This document shows, in pieces, positions 16,174-25,063 of a stretch of DNA of 64,000 bases; the first letter of the stretch is position 1, and every line of letters begins with the position of its first letter. The position numbers and the translations under genes were made by a program. The DNA comes from Rathayibacter sp. SW19. GTDB taxonomy: Bacteria > Actinomycetota > Actinomycetes > Actinomycetales > Microbacteriaceae. Location: NCBI RefSeq assembly GCF_030866825.1, contig NZ_CP133020.1, forward strand, positions 1,550,001-1,614,000, read 5' to 3'. The notes below the pieces were generated by a model, which worked only from the letters and a program-made list of their open reading frames with translations, searched no databases and was not told the origin of the DNA.

Positions 16174-17319
16174 TCAGAGGTCCGCGTGCAGCTGCCAGAC
16201 GAGTTGTGCAGAGTCACGCCAACTGAACGCTCGCACGCGATCCTGACCGAACACGCGGAGACGGCCCGCCAATTCGCCATCGGAGAGCACTAGCCCGATG
16301 GCATCGGCGAGCCGTTCGGGATAACTGCTGCCCGTTGCAGTACGTTCGACGGCGATGCCCGCTCCGCCGGAGACCTCGAGGAGAGCTGGGTCGTCCGAAT
16401 GAATCACGGGCGTGCCGAAATGGAATGCTTCGAGCACGGGCAGCCCAAAGCCTTCGGCGAGACTGGGATACACGAAGACGCCGGCTCGATCCAGGACGAC
16501 CGACAGGTCCCCGTCATCGAGTGGACCCAGTGTGAGCACCCGTCCTTCAGGCAGGCCTGCTTCCATCGCGGCAGTCGAGACACGTTGCCCGTGCCACTCC
16601 TCGGGCCCGACAACGACGAGGGGTAGCCCGGCGGCACCTGGCAGACTCATCGCTTCGATCAACGAGCCGAGTGCCTTCCGTGGATTCAGCGAACTGATGG
16701 CGAGCACGTAGTCGCTCGGCAGCCCAAGATCGCGAGCTCGAGCGTCACTGTCCGAGGGCACGCGTAGGGTCGATCCGACCGCACCCCCGATTACCCGGAT
16801 CCTGTCACCGAAGTCGAGCGCCGCATCGAGCTGGCGTGCGACGGCGTGTGTCGGAACGATGACAGCGTCAGCATGCTTGAGCGCACGCTTTGCCATCGCT
16901 TTTCGCCATCCGCGAGCAGAGGTGTGCATTTCAGCACCGTGCATCCAAGGAACGGCATCATGAATCGTGACGGCAACTTGCCCACCATGGTTGAGACGGT
17001 CGTGTTTGAACAACGGGGCGAGCAGGCTCGGCGAATGCACCATACCGTTGCCACCGATCGGCACCCGAACGCCATACTGCCAGGCCCTGGCAAGCTCCTT
17101 CGGTGGCAGGGGCGCGGTCGTCAGGTGAGCGAGCCCTGGAAGACGATTGCGGATCTTGGCAAGCTCGTCCTTCGGATGTGCTGCGACGATTGCTTCGACC
17201 TCACACCTGGCCGGTGCGGAGGCGATCAGCTCACGCGTCAGTTCCTCGCTGTACCGGCCGATGCCGTTAGGAACCAGCGCGGCCATTTGTTCCGCGATCA
17301 CCTGCAGCGTTGTTGTCAT
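16174..17319 (-). CDS. GT4-type glycosyltransferase
   Basis: A 381-residue GT-B enzyme. The acceptor half has a glycine pair near PNGIGRYSEEL, and the donor half contains SSLNPRKALGSL, VVVGPEEWHGQ and the E-x7-E region PSLAEGFGLPVLEAF. These are the marks of retaining GT4 transferases using NDP-sugars. GGAGAT precedes the ATG at a good distance. It is the first gene of the minus-strand group next to the rhamnosyltransferase-like gene. The donor is unknown; mannose and rhamnose are plausible. Confidence 0.9.
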   Translation of the reverse strand: MTTTLQVIAEQMAALVPNGIGRYSEELTRELIASAPARCEVEAIVAAHPKDELAKIRNRLPGLAHLTTAPLPPKELARAWQYGVRVPIGGNGMVHSPSLLAPLFKHDRLNHGGQVAVTIHDAVPWMHGAEMHTSARGWRKAMAKRALKHADAVIVPTHAVARQLDAALDFGDRIRVIGGAVGSTLRVPSDSDARARDLGLPSDYVLAISSLNPRKALGSLIEAMSLPGAAGLPLVVVGPEEWHGQRVSTAAMEAGLPEGRVLTLGPLDDGDLSVVLDRAGVFVYPSLAEGFGLPVLEAFHFGTPVIHSDDPALLEVSGGAGIAVERTATGSSYPERLADAIGLVLSDGELAGRLRVFGQDRVRAFSWRDSAQLVWQLHADL

Positions 17320-17404
17320 TGATCTCCAAAAACTAAGCGTAGGTGCCGATCACAATGTTTGATTGTGAGGGTAGCAGGCAGGCAACCACCCGGACCGGTA
17401 TGGA

Positions 17405-18292
17405 TCAACCGCCGCGCGTCAGCCGCGAACGCAGCGCCAGTCCGACGCGCAGCGCGACGCGCAGCGGCCACAGATACCAGGAGCTGTACTTGCGTGCCAG
17501 GTATTGATATGCGCTGTGGTGGTGCACCGTGCGCATGGCTGATGCCGATGTCGCCGTGGAATGTGCGCCGGTGTGTACGACGGACGCCGTCGGCATGTAT
17601 ACGTTGTGCCAACCGGCCTCAGCTAACCGTTTGCCGAGATCGACGTCTTCAAAGTACATGAAGTAGCTTTCATCGAACCCGCCGATGGCATCGAAAGCCG
17701 CGCGTCGTACCAGCAGGCAGGAGCCGCTGAGCCACCCGGTCTGTCGCCAGGACGTGCCAGCAGGCCGATTTTGGCCGCGGTAGCGTTTTGTCCACGGGTT
17801 GCCCCGCCACACATTGGCGAACAGGGCATGCCCGATGCCGGTACGCAACGAAGGAAGCTCGCGCGCAGAAGGGTAAACCTTGCCACGGCCGTCCCGGATC
17901 AGCGGACCCAATGCCCCGGCGAGCGGCAACGATTGAGCCGTGTCGAGAAGCCGCTCGAGTGCGTGCGTATCGATCCGCACATCGGGGTTCGTGATCAGCA
18001 CCCACTCGATGGCGTCACTCAGCTTGCGTACAGCGAGGTTGACGGCGGTGCCGTAGCCGAGATTGCGGCCGGCCTCGACAATCTCGATCGAGAGGACGGA
18101 GGATCCGATCTCGATAGCGTCATCCGGCGCGTTGTTCACAACAACGGTGTGCGCAGGTAACACAGTGCCCGTCTCGAGAGAACGAACGAGGTCGGCCAGT
18201 GCGTCCCCGGAACGAAAACTGACGGTGACGCACGCAAGAGCATCATCGACAGCACCGCCAGAGGGGCGAGCGGAGGTTTGCTCAGTCGTCAC
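17405..18292 (-). CDS. GT2 glycosyltransferase, rhamnosyltransferase-like (WbbL type)
   Basis: A 295-residue GT-A enzyme. VTVSFRSGDALADLV, AGRNLGYGTAVNLAV, VLITNPDVRID and GGFDESYFMYFEDVDLGKRL are the standard motifs of the WbbL-like rhamnosyltransferases, including the FEDVDL acid pair. The GTG start (18292) overlaps the stop of rmlD as GTGA, so its translation is coupled to dTDP-rhamnose synthesis. This supports dTDP-L-rhamnose as donor, although that is not proven. In mycobacteria a similar enzyme adds the linker rhamnose of arabinogalactan. Confidence 0.9.
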   Translation of the reverse strand: MTTEQTSARPSGGAVDDALACVTVSFRSGDALADLVRSLETGTVLPAHTVVVNNAPDDAIEIGSSVLSIEIVEAGRNLGYGTAVNLAVRKLSDAIEWVLITNPDVRIDTHALERLLDTAQSLPLAGALGPLIRDGRGKVYPSARELPSLRTGIGHALFANVWRGNPWTKRYRGQNRPAGTSWRQTGWLSGSCLLVRRAAFDAIGGFDESYFMYFEDVDLGKRLAEAGWHNVYMPTASVVHTGAHSTATSASAMRTVHHHSAYQYLARKYSSWYLWPLRVALRVGLALRSRLTRGG

Positions 18293-19140
18293 TCGAGAGC
18301 ACCCGTCGCCGCAGCCTCGGCCAGCGCCTCGCGCCAATCGCGCAGTGGGCTGAGGCCGACTGCGGCCCAAGCGTCGTGCCCCAACACGGAATAGGCGGGG
18401 CGCAGAGCAGGTCGAACGAACGAAGAGCTATCCGTCGGCAGCACGCGTGCCGGGTCCAAGCCAACGGCCGAGAAGATCGCCTTGGTGAAATCGAACCAGC
18501 TCGCCTCGCCCGAGTTTGTGCCGTGATACACGCCGGCCGGAGCATCCGCGTCGAGCAGCTGCACGATTTGGGCGGCGAGGTCACCGGTCCAAGTCGGCTG
18601 CCCGAGTTGGTCTGTCACCACGCTTACCGTCTTGTGCGACCCGGCCAACCGGAGCATGGTCTTGGCGAAGTTAGAGCCATGCTCGCCGTAAATCCAAGCC
18701 GTGCGGACTACGTAGGTGCCGTCCGGATGCGCAGCGATCGCGAGACGCTCGCCATCAGCCTTAGTCCGGCCGTATGCGTTGATGGGGTCGCGGGGAGCGT
18801 CCTCCGGGTACGGTGTGGTCGCGTCCCCACGAAACACATAGTCCGTCGAAACCTGCACCAGTCGTGCGCCGATCTCTGCCGATGCGATCGCCAGATTCTG
18901 CGCGCCCGTCGCATTTACCGCGTGTGCATCATCTTCGTGAGTTTCGGCGTCATCAACTTTTGTATAAGCAGCGGCGTTGATGACGGCGTCGTGCCCGGCA
19001 ACAGCGGCTCGAACCGCGTCGGGATCGGTGATGTCCAGATCGGCGTGACCGAGCGCGGAGACGTCACGGCCGACCAATGCGGCCTGCAGATCGCGGCCCA
19101 GCATTCCGGATGCTCCGGTGACGAGGTAGCGCACGCTCAC
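18289..19140 (-). CDS. rmlD: dTDP-4-dehydrorhamnose reductase
   Basis: It reduces dTDP-4-keto-L-rhamnose with NADPH, the last step of dTDP-L-rhamnose formation. The Rossmann start YLVTGASGMLGRDLQ, STDYVFRGD and YGRTKADGE (Tyr-x3-Lys) are typical. From GTG 19140 it has 283 residues, the normal size. This GTG overlaps the rmlB stop as GTGA, which decides the start over an upstream in-frame codon. Confidence 0.96.
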   Translation of the reverse strand: MSVRYLVTGASGMLGRDLQAALVGRDVSALGHADLDITDPDAVRAAVAGHDAVINAAAYTKVDDAETHEDDAHAVNATGAQNLAIASAEIGARLVQVSTDYVFRGDATTPYPEDAPRDPINAYGRTKADGERLAIAAHPDGTYVVRTAWIYGEHGSNFAKTMLRLAGSHKTVSVVTDQLGQPTWTGDLAAQIVQLLDADAPAGVYHGTNSGEASWFDFTKAIFSAVGLDPARVLPTDSSSFVRPALRPAYSVLGHDAWAAVGLSPLRDWREALAEAAATGALE

Positions 19141-20132
19141 TGTCCTTGTGCGGTGTAGCGGGCCTCGGTGACGTCTTTCTGCGGCGACCACCAAGCTTCG
19201 TTGTTCTGATACCAGTTAATCGTGTCTGCCAGGCCCGCCCGGAAGTCCGAGAATTGAGGTGCCCAGCCGAGCTCACGACGGAGCTTGCTGGAGTCGATCG
19301 CGTAGCGCAGATCGTGGCCGGGTCGGTCGATGACGTGATCATAGGCATCTGCCGGTTGGCCGAGTTCGGTCAGGATCAGTTGCACGACGTCTTTGTTGTT
19401 CTTCTCACCGTCTGCGCCGATGAGATATGTTTCGCCGATGGTGCCCTTGTCGAGAATCGTCAGCACGGCGGAGGAGTGATCGTTGGCGTGGATCCAGTCG
19501 CGCACGTTCTCACCGGAGCCGTAGAGTTTCGGGCGCACGCCCCGCAACACGTTGGTGATCTGGCGCGGGATGAACTTCTCCACATGCTGGTATGGGCCGT
19601 AGTTGTTGGAGCAGTTCGAGATCGTCGCCTGAACGCCGAAGGAGCGCACCCAGGCGCGCACCAGGAGGTCGCTCCCGGCCTTGGTCGACGAATATGGGCT
19701 CGACGGGTTGTACGGCGTGCTTTCGGTAAAACGTTGCTGGTCGTCGAGCTTAAGGTCGCCGTAGACCTCGTCCGTCGAGATGTGATGGAAGCGCGTGTTG
19801 TGCTTGCGAGCAGCCTCAAGCAGCGTGTACGTGCCGATGATGTTGGTGTCGAGAAATGGGCGGGGGTTGTCGAGCGAGTTGTCGTTGTGACTCTCGGCGG
19901 CATAATGAACGACGGCGTCGTGGCCCGCAAATAGGTCGTCGACGACAGCAGCGTCTGCAATGTCGCCTTTGACGAACTTGAACCGGTCGGTAGGGAGACC
20001 TTCAAGCGAAGTAAGGTTGCCGGCGTACGTGAGCTTGTCGAGAACCGTTACGTCGTGATTGGTGTTCTGCAGCACATAGTGCACGAAGTTGGAACCGATG
20101 AAACCGGCTCCGCCGGTGACGAGAATCTTCAT
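19137..20132 (-). CDS. rmlB: dTDP-glucose 4,6-dehydratase
   Basis: A short-chain dehydrogenase-type enzyme making dTDP-4-keto-6-deoxyglucose. Motifs are LVTGGAGFIGSNFVHYVL, FHHISTDEVYGDL with the catalytic Thr-Asp-Glu, and YSSTKAGSDLLVRAW with Tyr-x3-Lys. It has 331 residues, the family norm. rmlB, rmlD and the GT2 gene form one operon with 4-bp overlaps. The gene diverges from rmlC over a 73-bp shared promoter. Confidence 0.97.
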   Translation of the reverse strand: MKILVTGGAGFIGSNFVHYVLQNTNHDVTVLDKLTYAGNLTSLEGLPTDRFKFVKGDIADAAVVDDLFAGHDAVVHYAAESHNDNSLDNPRPFLDTNIIGTYTLLEAARKHNTRFHHISTDEVYGDLKLDDQQRFTESTPYNPSSPYSSTKAGSDLLVRAWVRSFGVQATISNCSNNYGPYQHVEKFIPRQITNVLRGVRPKLYGSGENVRDWIHANDHSSAVLTILDKGTIGETYLIGADGEKNNKDVVQLILTELGQPADAYDHVIDRPGHDLRYAIDSSKLRRELGWAPQFSDFRAGLADTINWYQNNEAWWSPQKDVTEARYTAQGQ

Positions 20133-20170
20133 TGTGTGAGGGGATGCTTTCTGTCCGCGAATCGCCCGTC

Positions 20171-20200
20171 GAGTCTACCGGAGCGCTGATTGTTAGACTC
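20171..20200. promoter_or_regulatory. Back-to-back promoter between rmlB and rmlC
   Basis: GAGTCTA (20171-20177) and TAGACTC (20194-20200) form a perfect inverted repeat 16 bp apart. Each gives a TAGACT -10 box, one reading left toward rmlB and one right toward rmlC. The right one is 6 nt before the rmlC GTG, so that mRNA is probably leaderless. The -35 region of each promoter overlaps the -10 of the other, which would couple or oppose the two directions. Confidence 0.6.
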
Positions 20201-20205
20201 GGCGG

Positions 20206-20832
20206 GTGCAGATCCGTGAGTTAGCAGTTCCCGATTCCTATGAGATTACTCCTCAACTACACGCCGACGATCGTGGTGTGTTCCTGGAGTGGTATCGCTT
20301 CGATCGGCTCGAAGAGACGATCGGGCACTCGTTGAATCTTCGGCAGGGCAACACGTCCGTCTCAAAGCGCGGGTCGGTGCGCGGCATCCATTTCGCGGAC
20401 ATTCCACCGAGTCAGGCCAAGTACGTGACAGCTACACACGGCGCCGTGCTGGATTACGTGATTGACATCCGCGTGGGTTCTCCGACGTTCGGCAAATGGG
20501 ACTCCGTGTTGCTCGACGACACGGATCGTCGAGCGATATATGTTGCCGAAGGCCTTGGGCACTGCTTTGTTGCGCTCACCGACAATGCGACAGTGAGCTA
20601 TCTCGTGACGGACGTTTACAACCCCTCGCACGAGCACGGCATCAATCCGCTCGACCCCGACATCGCGCTTGTGTTTCCGCCAGAGGCCGGCGAGCTTCTG
20701 CTGTCCCCGAAAGACACAGAGGCAAGTGGCCTCACTGACGCCGCAGCATCCGGCTTCCTGCCTACTTGGGAAGCGGCGCGCAGCTTATATGCATCCCTGG
20801 ACAGTGCCTCTCTCAACAGCAAGGACGACTAG
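20206..20832 (+). CDS. rmlC: dTDP-4-dehydrorhamnose 3,5-epimerase
   Basis: A cupin enzyme of 208 residues that epimerises the 4-keto sugar at C3 and C5. Typical pieces are GVFLEWYRFD, SKRGSVRGIHFAD with the catalytic His, QAKYVTATHGAVLDYVID, and YVAEGLGHCFVALTD. The start is a GTG with no leader but a close -10 box. rmlA follows after 3 bp. Confidence 0.96.
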   Translation: MQIRELAVPDSYEITPQLHADDRGVFLEWYRFDRLEETIGHSLNLRQGNTSVSKRGSVRGIHFADIPPSQAKYVTATHGAVLDYVIDIRVGSPTFGKWDSVLLDDTDRRAIYVAEGLGHCFVALTDNATVSYLVTDVYNPSHEHGINPLDPDIALVFPPEAGELLLSPKDTEASGLTDAAASGFLPTWEAARSLYASLDSASLNSKDD

Positions 20833-20835
20833 ATC

Positions 20836-21699
20836 ATGCGTGGCATCATCCTCGCCGGCGGGTCAGGTACGCGGCTGTGGCCGATCACCAAGGGCATTTC
20901 AAAGCAGCTCATGCCGATCTACGACAAACCGATGATCTACTACCCGTTGTCGACGCTGATGATGGCCGACATCAAAGAGATCTTGATCATCACCACCCCT
21001 GAATATAACGAGCAGTTTCGCGCATTGCTTGGTGATGGCTCCGATCTCGGCATTCACCTGGACTACGCGATTCAGCCGTCTCCCGATGGCCTGGCGCAGG
21101 CGTTCATCATCGGCGAGGAGTTCATCGGCGACGAATCGGTGGCATTGGTGCTGGGCGACAACATCTTCCACGGGGCTGGCCTGGGATCGTCATTACGCGC
21201 GCATGGTGATATCGACGGTGCGCTGATCTTCGCTTACCACGTCAGCAATCCGACGTCGTACGGCGTTGTCGAGTTCGACGCCGACTTCAGGGCGGTCTCG
21301 ATTGAAGAGAAGCCGGATACGCCCAAGAGCAACTACGCCGTGCCTGGCCTTTATTTTTATGACAACTCGGTCATCGAGATTGCTAAGGCGATCGAGCCGA
21401 GTGCCCGAGGCGAGTTGGAGATATCAACAGTCAATGAGAGGTATCTCACCGCGGGCAAGCTGCAGGTGCAGGTTCTCGATCGGGGAACAGCATGGCTCGA
21501 CACCGGGACCTTCGAATCGATGATGCAGGCGTCTGACTACGTACGGGTGATCGAAGACCGGCAAGGCTTTAAGGTGGGTTGCATCGAAGAGATCGCGTGG
21601 CGCGCTGGGTGGATCGACGATGCGCAGATGGCGCGGCTGGCCGAACCGCTGTTGAAGAGCGGATACGGTGCATACGTCAAAGGGCTATTGAATGGTTAG
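20836..21699 (+). CDS. rmlA: Glucose-1-phosphate thymidylyltransferase
   Basis: It joins glucose-1-phosphate and dTTP, the first step toward dTDP-rhamnose. The start GIILAGGSGTRLWPITKGIS, then KQLMPIYDKPMIYYPL, LGDNIFHGAGL and AWLDTGTFESMM are all conserved. The 287 residues equal the family norm. With rmlC, rmlB and rmlD this makes the full set, split into two divergent pairs. Confidence 0.97.
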   Translation: MRGIILAGGSGTRLWPITKGISKQLMPIYDKPMIYYPLSTLMMADIKEILIITTPEYNEQFRALLGDGSDLGIHLDYAIQPSPDGLAQAFIIGEEFIGDESVALVLGDNIFHGAGLGSSLRAHGDIDGALIFAYHVSNPTSYGVVEFDADFRAVSIEEKPDTPKSNYAVPGLYFYDNSVIEIAKAIEPSARGELEISTVNERYLTAGKLQVQVLDRGTAWLDTGTFESMMQASDYVRVIEDRQGFKVGCIEEIAWRAGWIDDAQMARLAEPLLKSGYGAYVKGLLNG

Positions 21700-21817
21700 C
21701 GGTCGGGTCGGTTGTTTGTGCCCCATGAATGCACAGGCACCGATTGGTAAGCTTTCACGCTGACTGTCGGCCGAATCGCGCAGTAGCGAGATCTGAGAAA
21801 GAGGGGTTGCGGCGCGC

Positions 21818-23107
21818 GTGTTGAACAGAAGCATTCGAGTCATCCGGGAACAAGGCGCCAAGGCGTTCTTTGCCAAATCGTCGCGGGTGGTGCTCCGGCC
21901 TTTTCGCATTCTCCGCGACGAAGGCCCGCGGTCGCTGACTGCCCGGCTGTTGGGCAAGGCCTACCAGCGGGTGAGCGTGAACAGTCCGATGATGCTTGTT
22001 GCGATGGATGACGCGGCCGGGGTGGACTGGACCCAGCCGGCAGCGCAACTGGCCGATCCGATCACGGTCGCTGATGGCCCGGTAAAGATCGCGTGGATCA
22101 TGTCACCGCCCGGAAAAGAATCGGGTGGCCATCAGAATCTCTTCCGTTTCATCAAGTTTGCAGAACAAGCTGGTCACCGCTGCACCATCTACCTGTACAC
22201 GTCGAGTGGTGGCGCGGTCAGCGTTCCTGAGGTCAACGCGATGTTGTCGTCGACCGACGCTTATCCGCACCTTGATGCAGACATCCGTATGTACGACACG
22301 CGTAAAGGTGTCGACGCCGACACCCAAGCGCTATTTGCAACCGGGTGGGAGACTGCTTATCCCGCATACCTTGACGGCTCGCGTGCCCGTCGGTTCTACT
22401 TCGTTCAAGACTTCGAGCCGAGCTTTTACCCGTTGGGCAGCGAATCTATTCTTGCCGAGAATACCTACCGCTTCGGGTTCCACGGCATTACTGCGGGGGG
22501 TTGGCTTTCCCACAAGCTCAACGCGGAATATGGGATGAAGACCGACCACTTCGACTTCGCGGTCGACAAGAGTCGCTATAGCGTCACAAACACGCAGCGG
22601 CGCGACGAAATCTTTTTCTATGCCCGACCAGTGACGCCTCGGAGGGCGTTCGAACTCGGAGTACTTGCGCTCACCGAGTTCGCTCGGCTCAGACCGGATA
22701 TCACAATCAACATGGCCGGCTGGGATGTGTCGAACTGGAACATCCCATTCGACTACAAGAACCTCGCAAGCTTGGAGATCTCGGAACTCAATGAGGTGTA
22801 CAACAGGTGCGCGGCAGGGTTGGTGATGTCTCTGTCGAACATGTCACTGCTTCCCTTGGAATTGATTTCGAGCGGTGTCGCACCAGTGGTCAATGACGGA
22901 GCGAACAACCGGATGGTGTCCGACAATCCGTACATTGAGTATGTGCCACTTTCTCCGATCGCCGTTGCGAAGCGCCTCGTCGAGGTTATTGAAAGGCCCG
23001 ACGCGCCGCAACGAGCGGTCGCAATGTCTCAGTCTGTCGCAACTGTCGACTGGGCGGATTCCGGCGTTCAGTTCGTCACAGCGTTTGAGCAGGCGATGCG
23101 TGGCTAA
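21818..23107 (+). CDS. Rhamnan-type glycosyltransferase (WsaF-like, GT4)
   Basis: A 429-residue GT-B protein. The middle contains RFYFVQDFEPSFYPLGSE, AENTYRFGF and AGGWLSHKL, which resemble the rhamnosyltransferase WsaF that builds S-layer rhamnan chains. The donor end shows MSLSNMSLLPLELISSG in place of the usual EGFG motif. The GTG start follows a GAAAGAGGGG segment. It lies after rmlA, so dTDP-rhamnose is the likely donor. It overlaps the next gene by 8 bp. Confidence 0.83.
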   Translation: MLNRSIRVIREQGAKAFFAKSSRVVLRPFRILRDEGPRSLTARLLGKAYQRVSVNSPMMLVAMDDAAGVDWTQPAAQLADPITVADGPVKIAWIMSPPGKESGGHQNLFRFIKFAEQAGHRCTIYLYTSSGGAVSVPEVNAMLSSTDAYPHLDADIRMYDTRKGVDADTQALFATGWETAYPAYLDGSRARRFYFVQDFEPSFYPLGSESILAENTYRFGFHGITAGGWLSHKLNAEYGMKTDHFDFAVDKSRYSVTNTQRRDEIFFYARPVTPRRAFELGVLALTEFARLRPDITINMAGWDVSNWNIPFDYKNLASLEISELNEVYNRCAAGLVMSLSNMSLLPLELISSGVAPVVNDGANNRMVSDNPYIEYVPLSPIAVAKRLVEVIERPDAPQRAVAMSQSVATVDWADSGVQFVTAFEQAMRG

Positions 23108-24029
23108 GGCGCTCGTCATCGGAGCCAATGGCTTCATCGGATCGCATCTTGTCGATGAGTTGGCACGCGCTGGCCACGAGGTTACCGCGTTCGACCGGTT
23201 CAGTTCCCGTACCCCGACGTTTCAGGCGTCCGACGTCCGGCTCTGCGTTGGAGAGTTCTTGAGCAGAGCTGATTTGGACACAGTCGTGCAGGGGCAGGAT
23301 TTGGTTTTCCATTTTCTGTCGACGACGTCGCCCGCGACGGCTGAGGCGGATCCGACGCTGGACATCCGCACCAACCTGGCTCAGACCGTCGAATTACTCG
23401 AATCATGTGCCAATGCTGGAATTGCGCACTTCTACTTCGCTTCGACCGGCGGCGCCATCTACGGCCAGCAGGGTAGGAGTGAGTATGCGGAGACGGATCA
23501 AACGATGCCGATCTCGCCGTATGCCATCGGAAAGCTCGCGATTGAGCGCTACTTGCGATATTTCGATGCAACGCACGGACTCGCATCGACGACATTCCGT
23601 ATCTCTAATCCATACGGCACCCGTCAGCATCCGCGTAAGAAGCAGGGTCTGATTCCGATCGCGCTGCGCCAGGTTCTCCTGGGTAAGCCGGTCATCCAGT
23701 ATGGCGACGGATCGATGGTGCGTGATTACGTGTATGTTGCAGACCTTGTACGGATGATCGTTGCGACGGTCGACCGGGAAACGGCATTTGACGTTTACAA
23801 TCTCGGCAGCGGAATAGGATATTCGGTGTCCGAGGTGTTCGAGTCTCTACGCCGTGTCAGCGGAATCGACTTCTCGATTGAACATCAACCGACACCGCCT
23901 ACCTTTGTGGATCGAGTGGTTCTCGATACGAGACGCTTTCGTTCAGAATTCGGTGGCGAAACCCTCACCTCACTCGACGATGGCGTGCGATTGACACTGG
24001 CAGAAATAGAGGAAGAACTCGGTGTCTGA
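23100..24029 (+). CDS. NAD-dependent epimerase/dehydratase
   Basis: A 309-residue extended short-chain dehydrogenase. ALVIGANGFIGSHLVDELA binds the cofactor, FASTGGAIYG holds the catalytic Ser/Thr, and YAIGKLAIERYL holds Tyr-x3-Lys. SNPYGTRQHP and YGDGSMVRDYVYVADL are typical of UDP-sugar 4-epimerases. The GTG start at 23100 overlaps the previous stop. It may make UDP-galactose or a related epimer, or a dTDP-sugar; the substrate cannot be read from the sequence. Confidence 0.88.
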   Translation: MAKALVIGANGFIGSHLVDELARAGHEVTAFDRFSSRTPTFQASDVRLCVGEFLSRADLDTVVQGQDLVFHFLSTTSPATAEADPTLDIRTNLAQTVELLESCANAGIAHFYFASTGGAIYGQQGRSEYAETDQTMPISPYAIGKLAIERYLRYFDATHGLASTTFRISNPYGTRQHPRKKQGLIPIALRQVLLGKPVIQYGDGSMVRDYVYVADLVRMIVATVDRETAFDVYNLGSGIGYSVSEVFESLRRVSGIDFSIEHQPTPPTFVDRVVLDTRRFRSEFGGETLTSLDDGVRLTLAEIEEELGV

Positions 24030-25023
24030 AAACCCAACCGTCACGGTCGCGATTCTCACTTACAACGGCGAGAGGTATCTCGGCAAGATCCTGAACCGAC
24101 TTGCGAAGCAAGAGTTTGCGGAGTCGTTCGAAATTCTCGTGATCGACTCCGGCTCTACTGATTCCACCCTCGAAATCATTTCAAGTCATCCCGAGGTGCG
24201 GCTGATCCAGATCCCCAACAAGGAGTTTGGACACGGCCGCACGCGCAATTTAGCGGCGCAAGAGGCAAGGGGCGAGTTTGTGGCGTTTTTGACGCACGAT
24301 GCTGTCCCGACCACGAAACACTGGCTGACCGAACTGATTGACCCATTCCACCGATTCCCGCAGGTCGTCGCAGTGCTGGGCAAGCAGGTCGCGAGGTCGA
24401 AGGCGTTCCCACTTCAGAAGTATGAAATCCATGGAATGTTTCGAAATCTCGGTCCGGACTTTGGCACAACGCTCTTCTATGATTTGCCATTTCTCAAGGA
24501 CGTGGCGGCGCTGGACGCAATGTCGTACTACTCCGATGTGAACTCTGCAGCCCGCCGGAGCTTCTTGACCGATGTTATTTCTTATCGTGACGTGCGATAC
24601 GCCGAGGATCAGATGTTCGGTCGGGACCTCATCGAGGCGGGATACACGAAGGCGTATGCCCCACGTGCGATGGTGACGCATTCAAATGACCTCACTTTGA
24701 AGGAGTATGGTCACCGAATCTTTGACGAGACAGTTGGGCTGCGACAGATCGGCCACGCCTTTCCACCGATGGGTCGGCTGGAAGCCGTCAAACATACCGT
24801 GCGAGGCACACTCGGTGATTCTCTCAGAATTTCGCGAGACAAGGCATACTCGTGGCGCAGGAAGCTCTATTGGCTCGTCGTGAATCCGGCGTATCAGCAG
24901 CGCAAATGGAGCAGCTACCGACGCTCGACATTAGTTGATCTAGAGGATCACGGCGCGATTCGGGCCGGGTCGCTTGAACACCGGCGTAAGAACCGGCACG
25001 ACGCTGACTTATCCGCAAGGTAG
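24022..25023 (+). CDS. GT2 glycosyltransferase, rhamnosyltransferase-like (RgpF/RfbN type)
   Basis: A 333-residue GT-A enzyme. It shows TVAILTYNGERYL, VIDSGSTDSTLEI, EFGHGRTRNLAAQ and FLTHDAVPTTKHW. The FGHGxTRN and THDAxP motifs are typical of O-antigen rhamnosyltransferases. YAEDQMFGRDLIEAGY supplies the later acidic motif. GAGGAAG precedes the GTG, which lies 8 bp inside the preceding gene. It is the last gene of the rmlC-rmlA operon before the convergent transporter. Confidence 0.88.
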   Translation: MSENPTVTVAILTYNGERYLGKILNRLAKQEFAESFEILVIDSGSTDSTLEIISSHPEVRLIQIPNKEFGHGRTRNLAAQEARGEFVAFLTHDAVPTTKHWLTELIDPFHRFPQVVAVLGKQVARSKAFPLQKYEIHGMFRNLGPDFGTTLFYDLPFLKDVAALDAMSYYSDVNSAARRSFLTDVISYRDVRYAEDQMFGRDLIEAGYTKAYAPRAMVTHSNDLTLKEYGHRIFDETVGLRQIGHAFPPMGRLEAVKHTVRGTLGDSLRISRDKAYSWRRKLYWLVVNPAYQQRKWSSYRRSTLVDLEDHGAIRAGSLEHRRKNRHDADLSAR

Positions 25024-25063
25024 TCGACTAATCCAGCCGGATCGGGTTGGTTGGGATCGGAAA

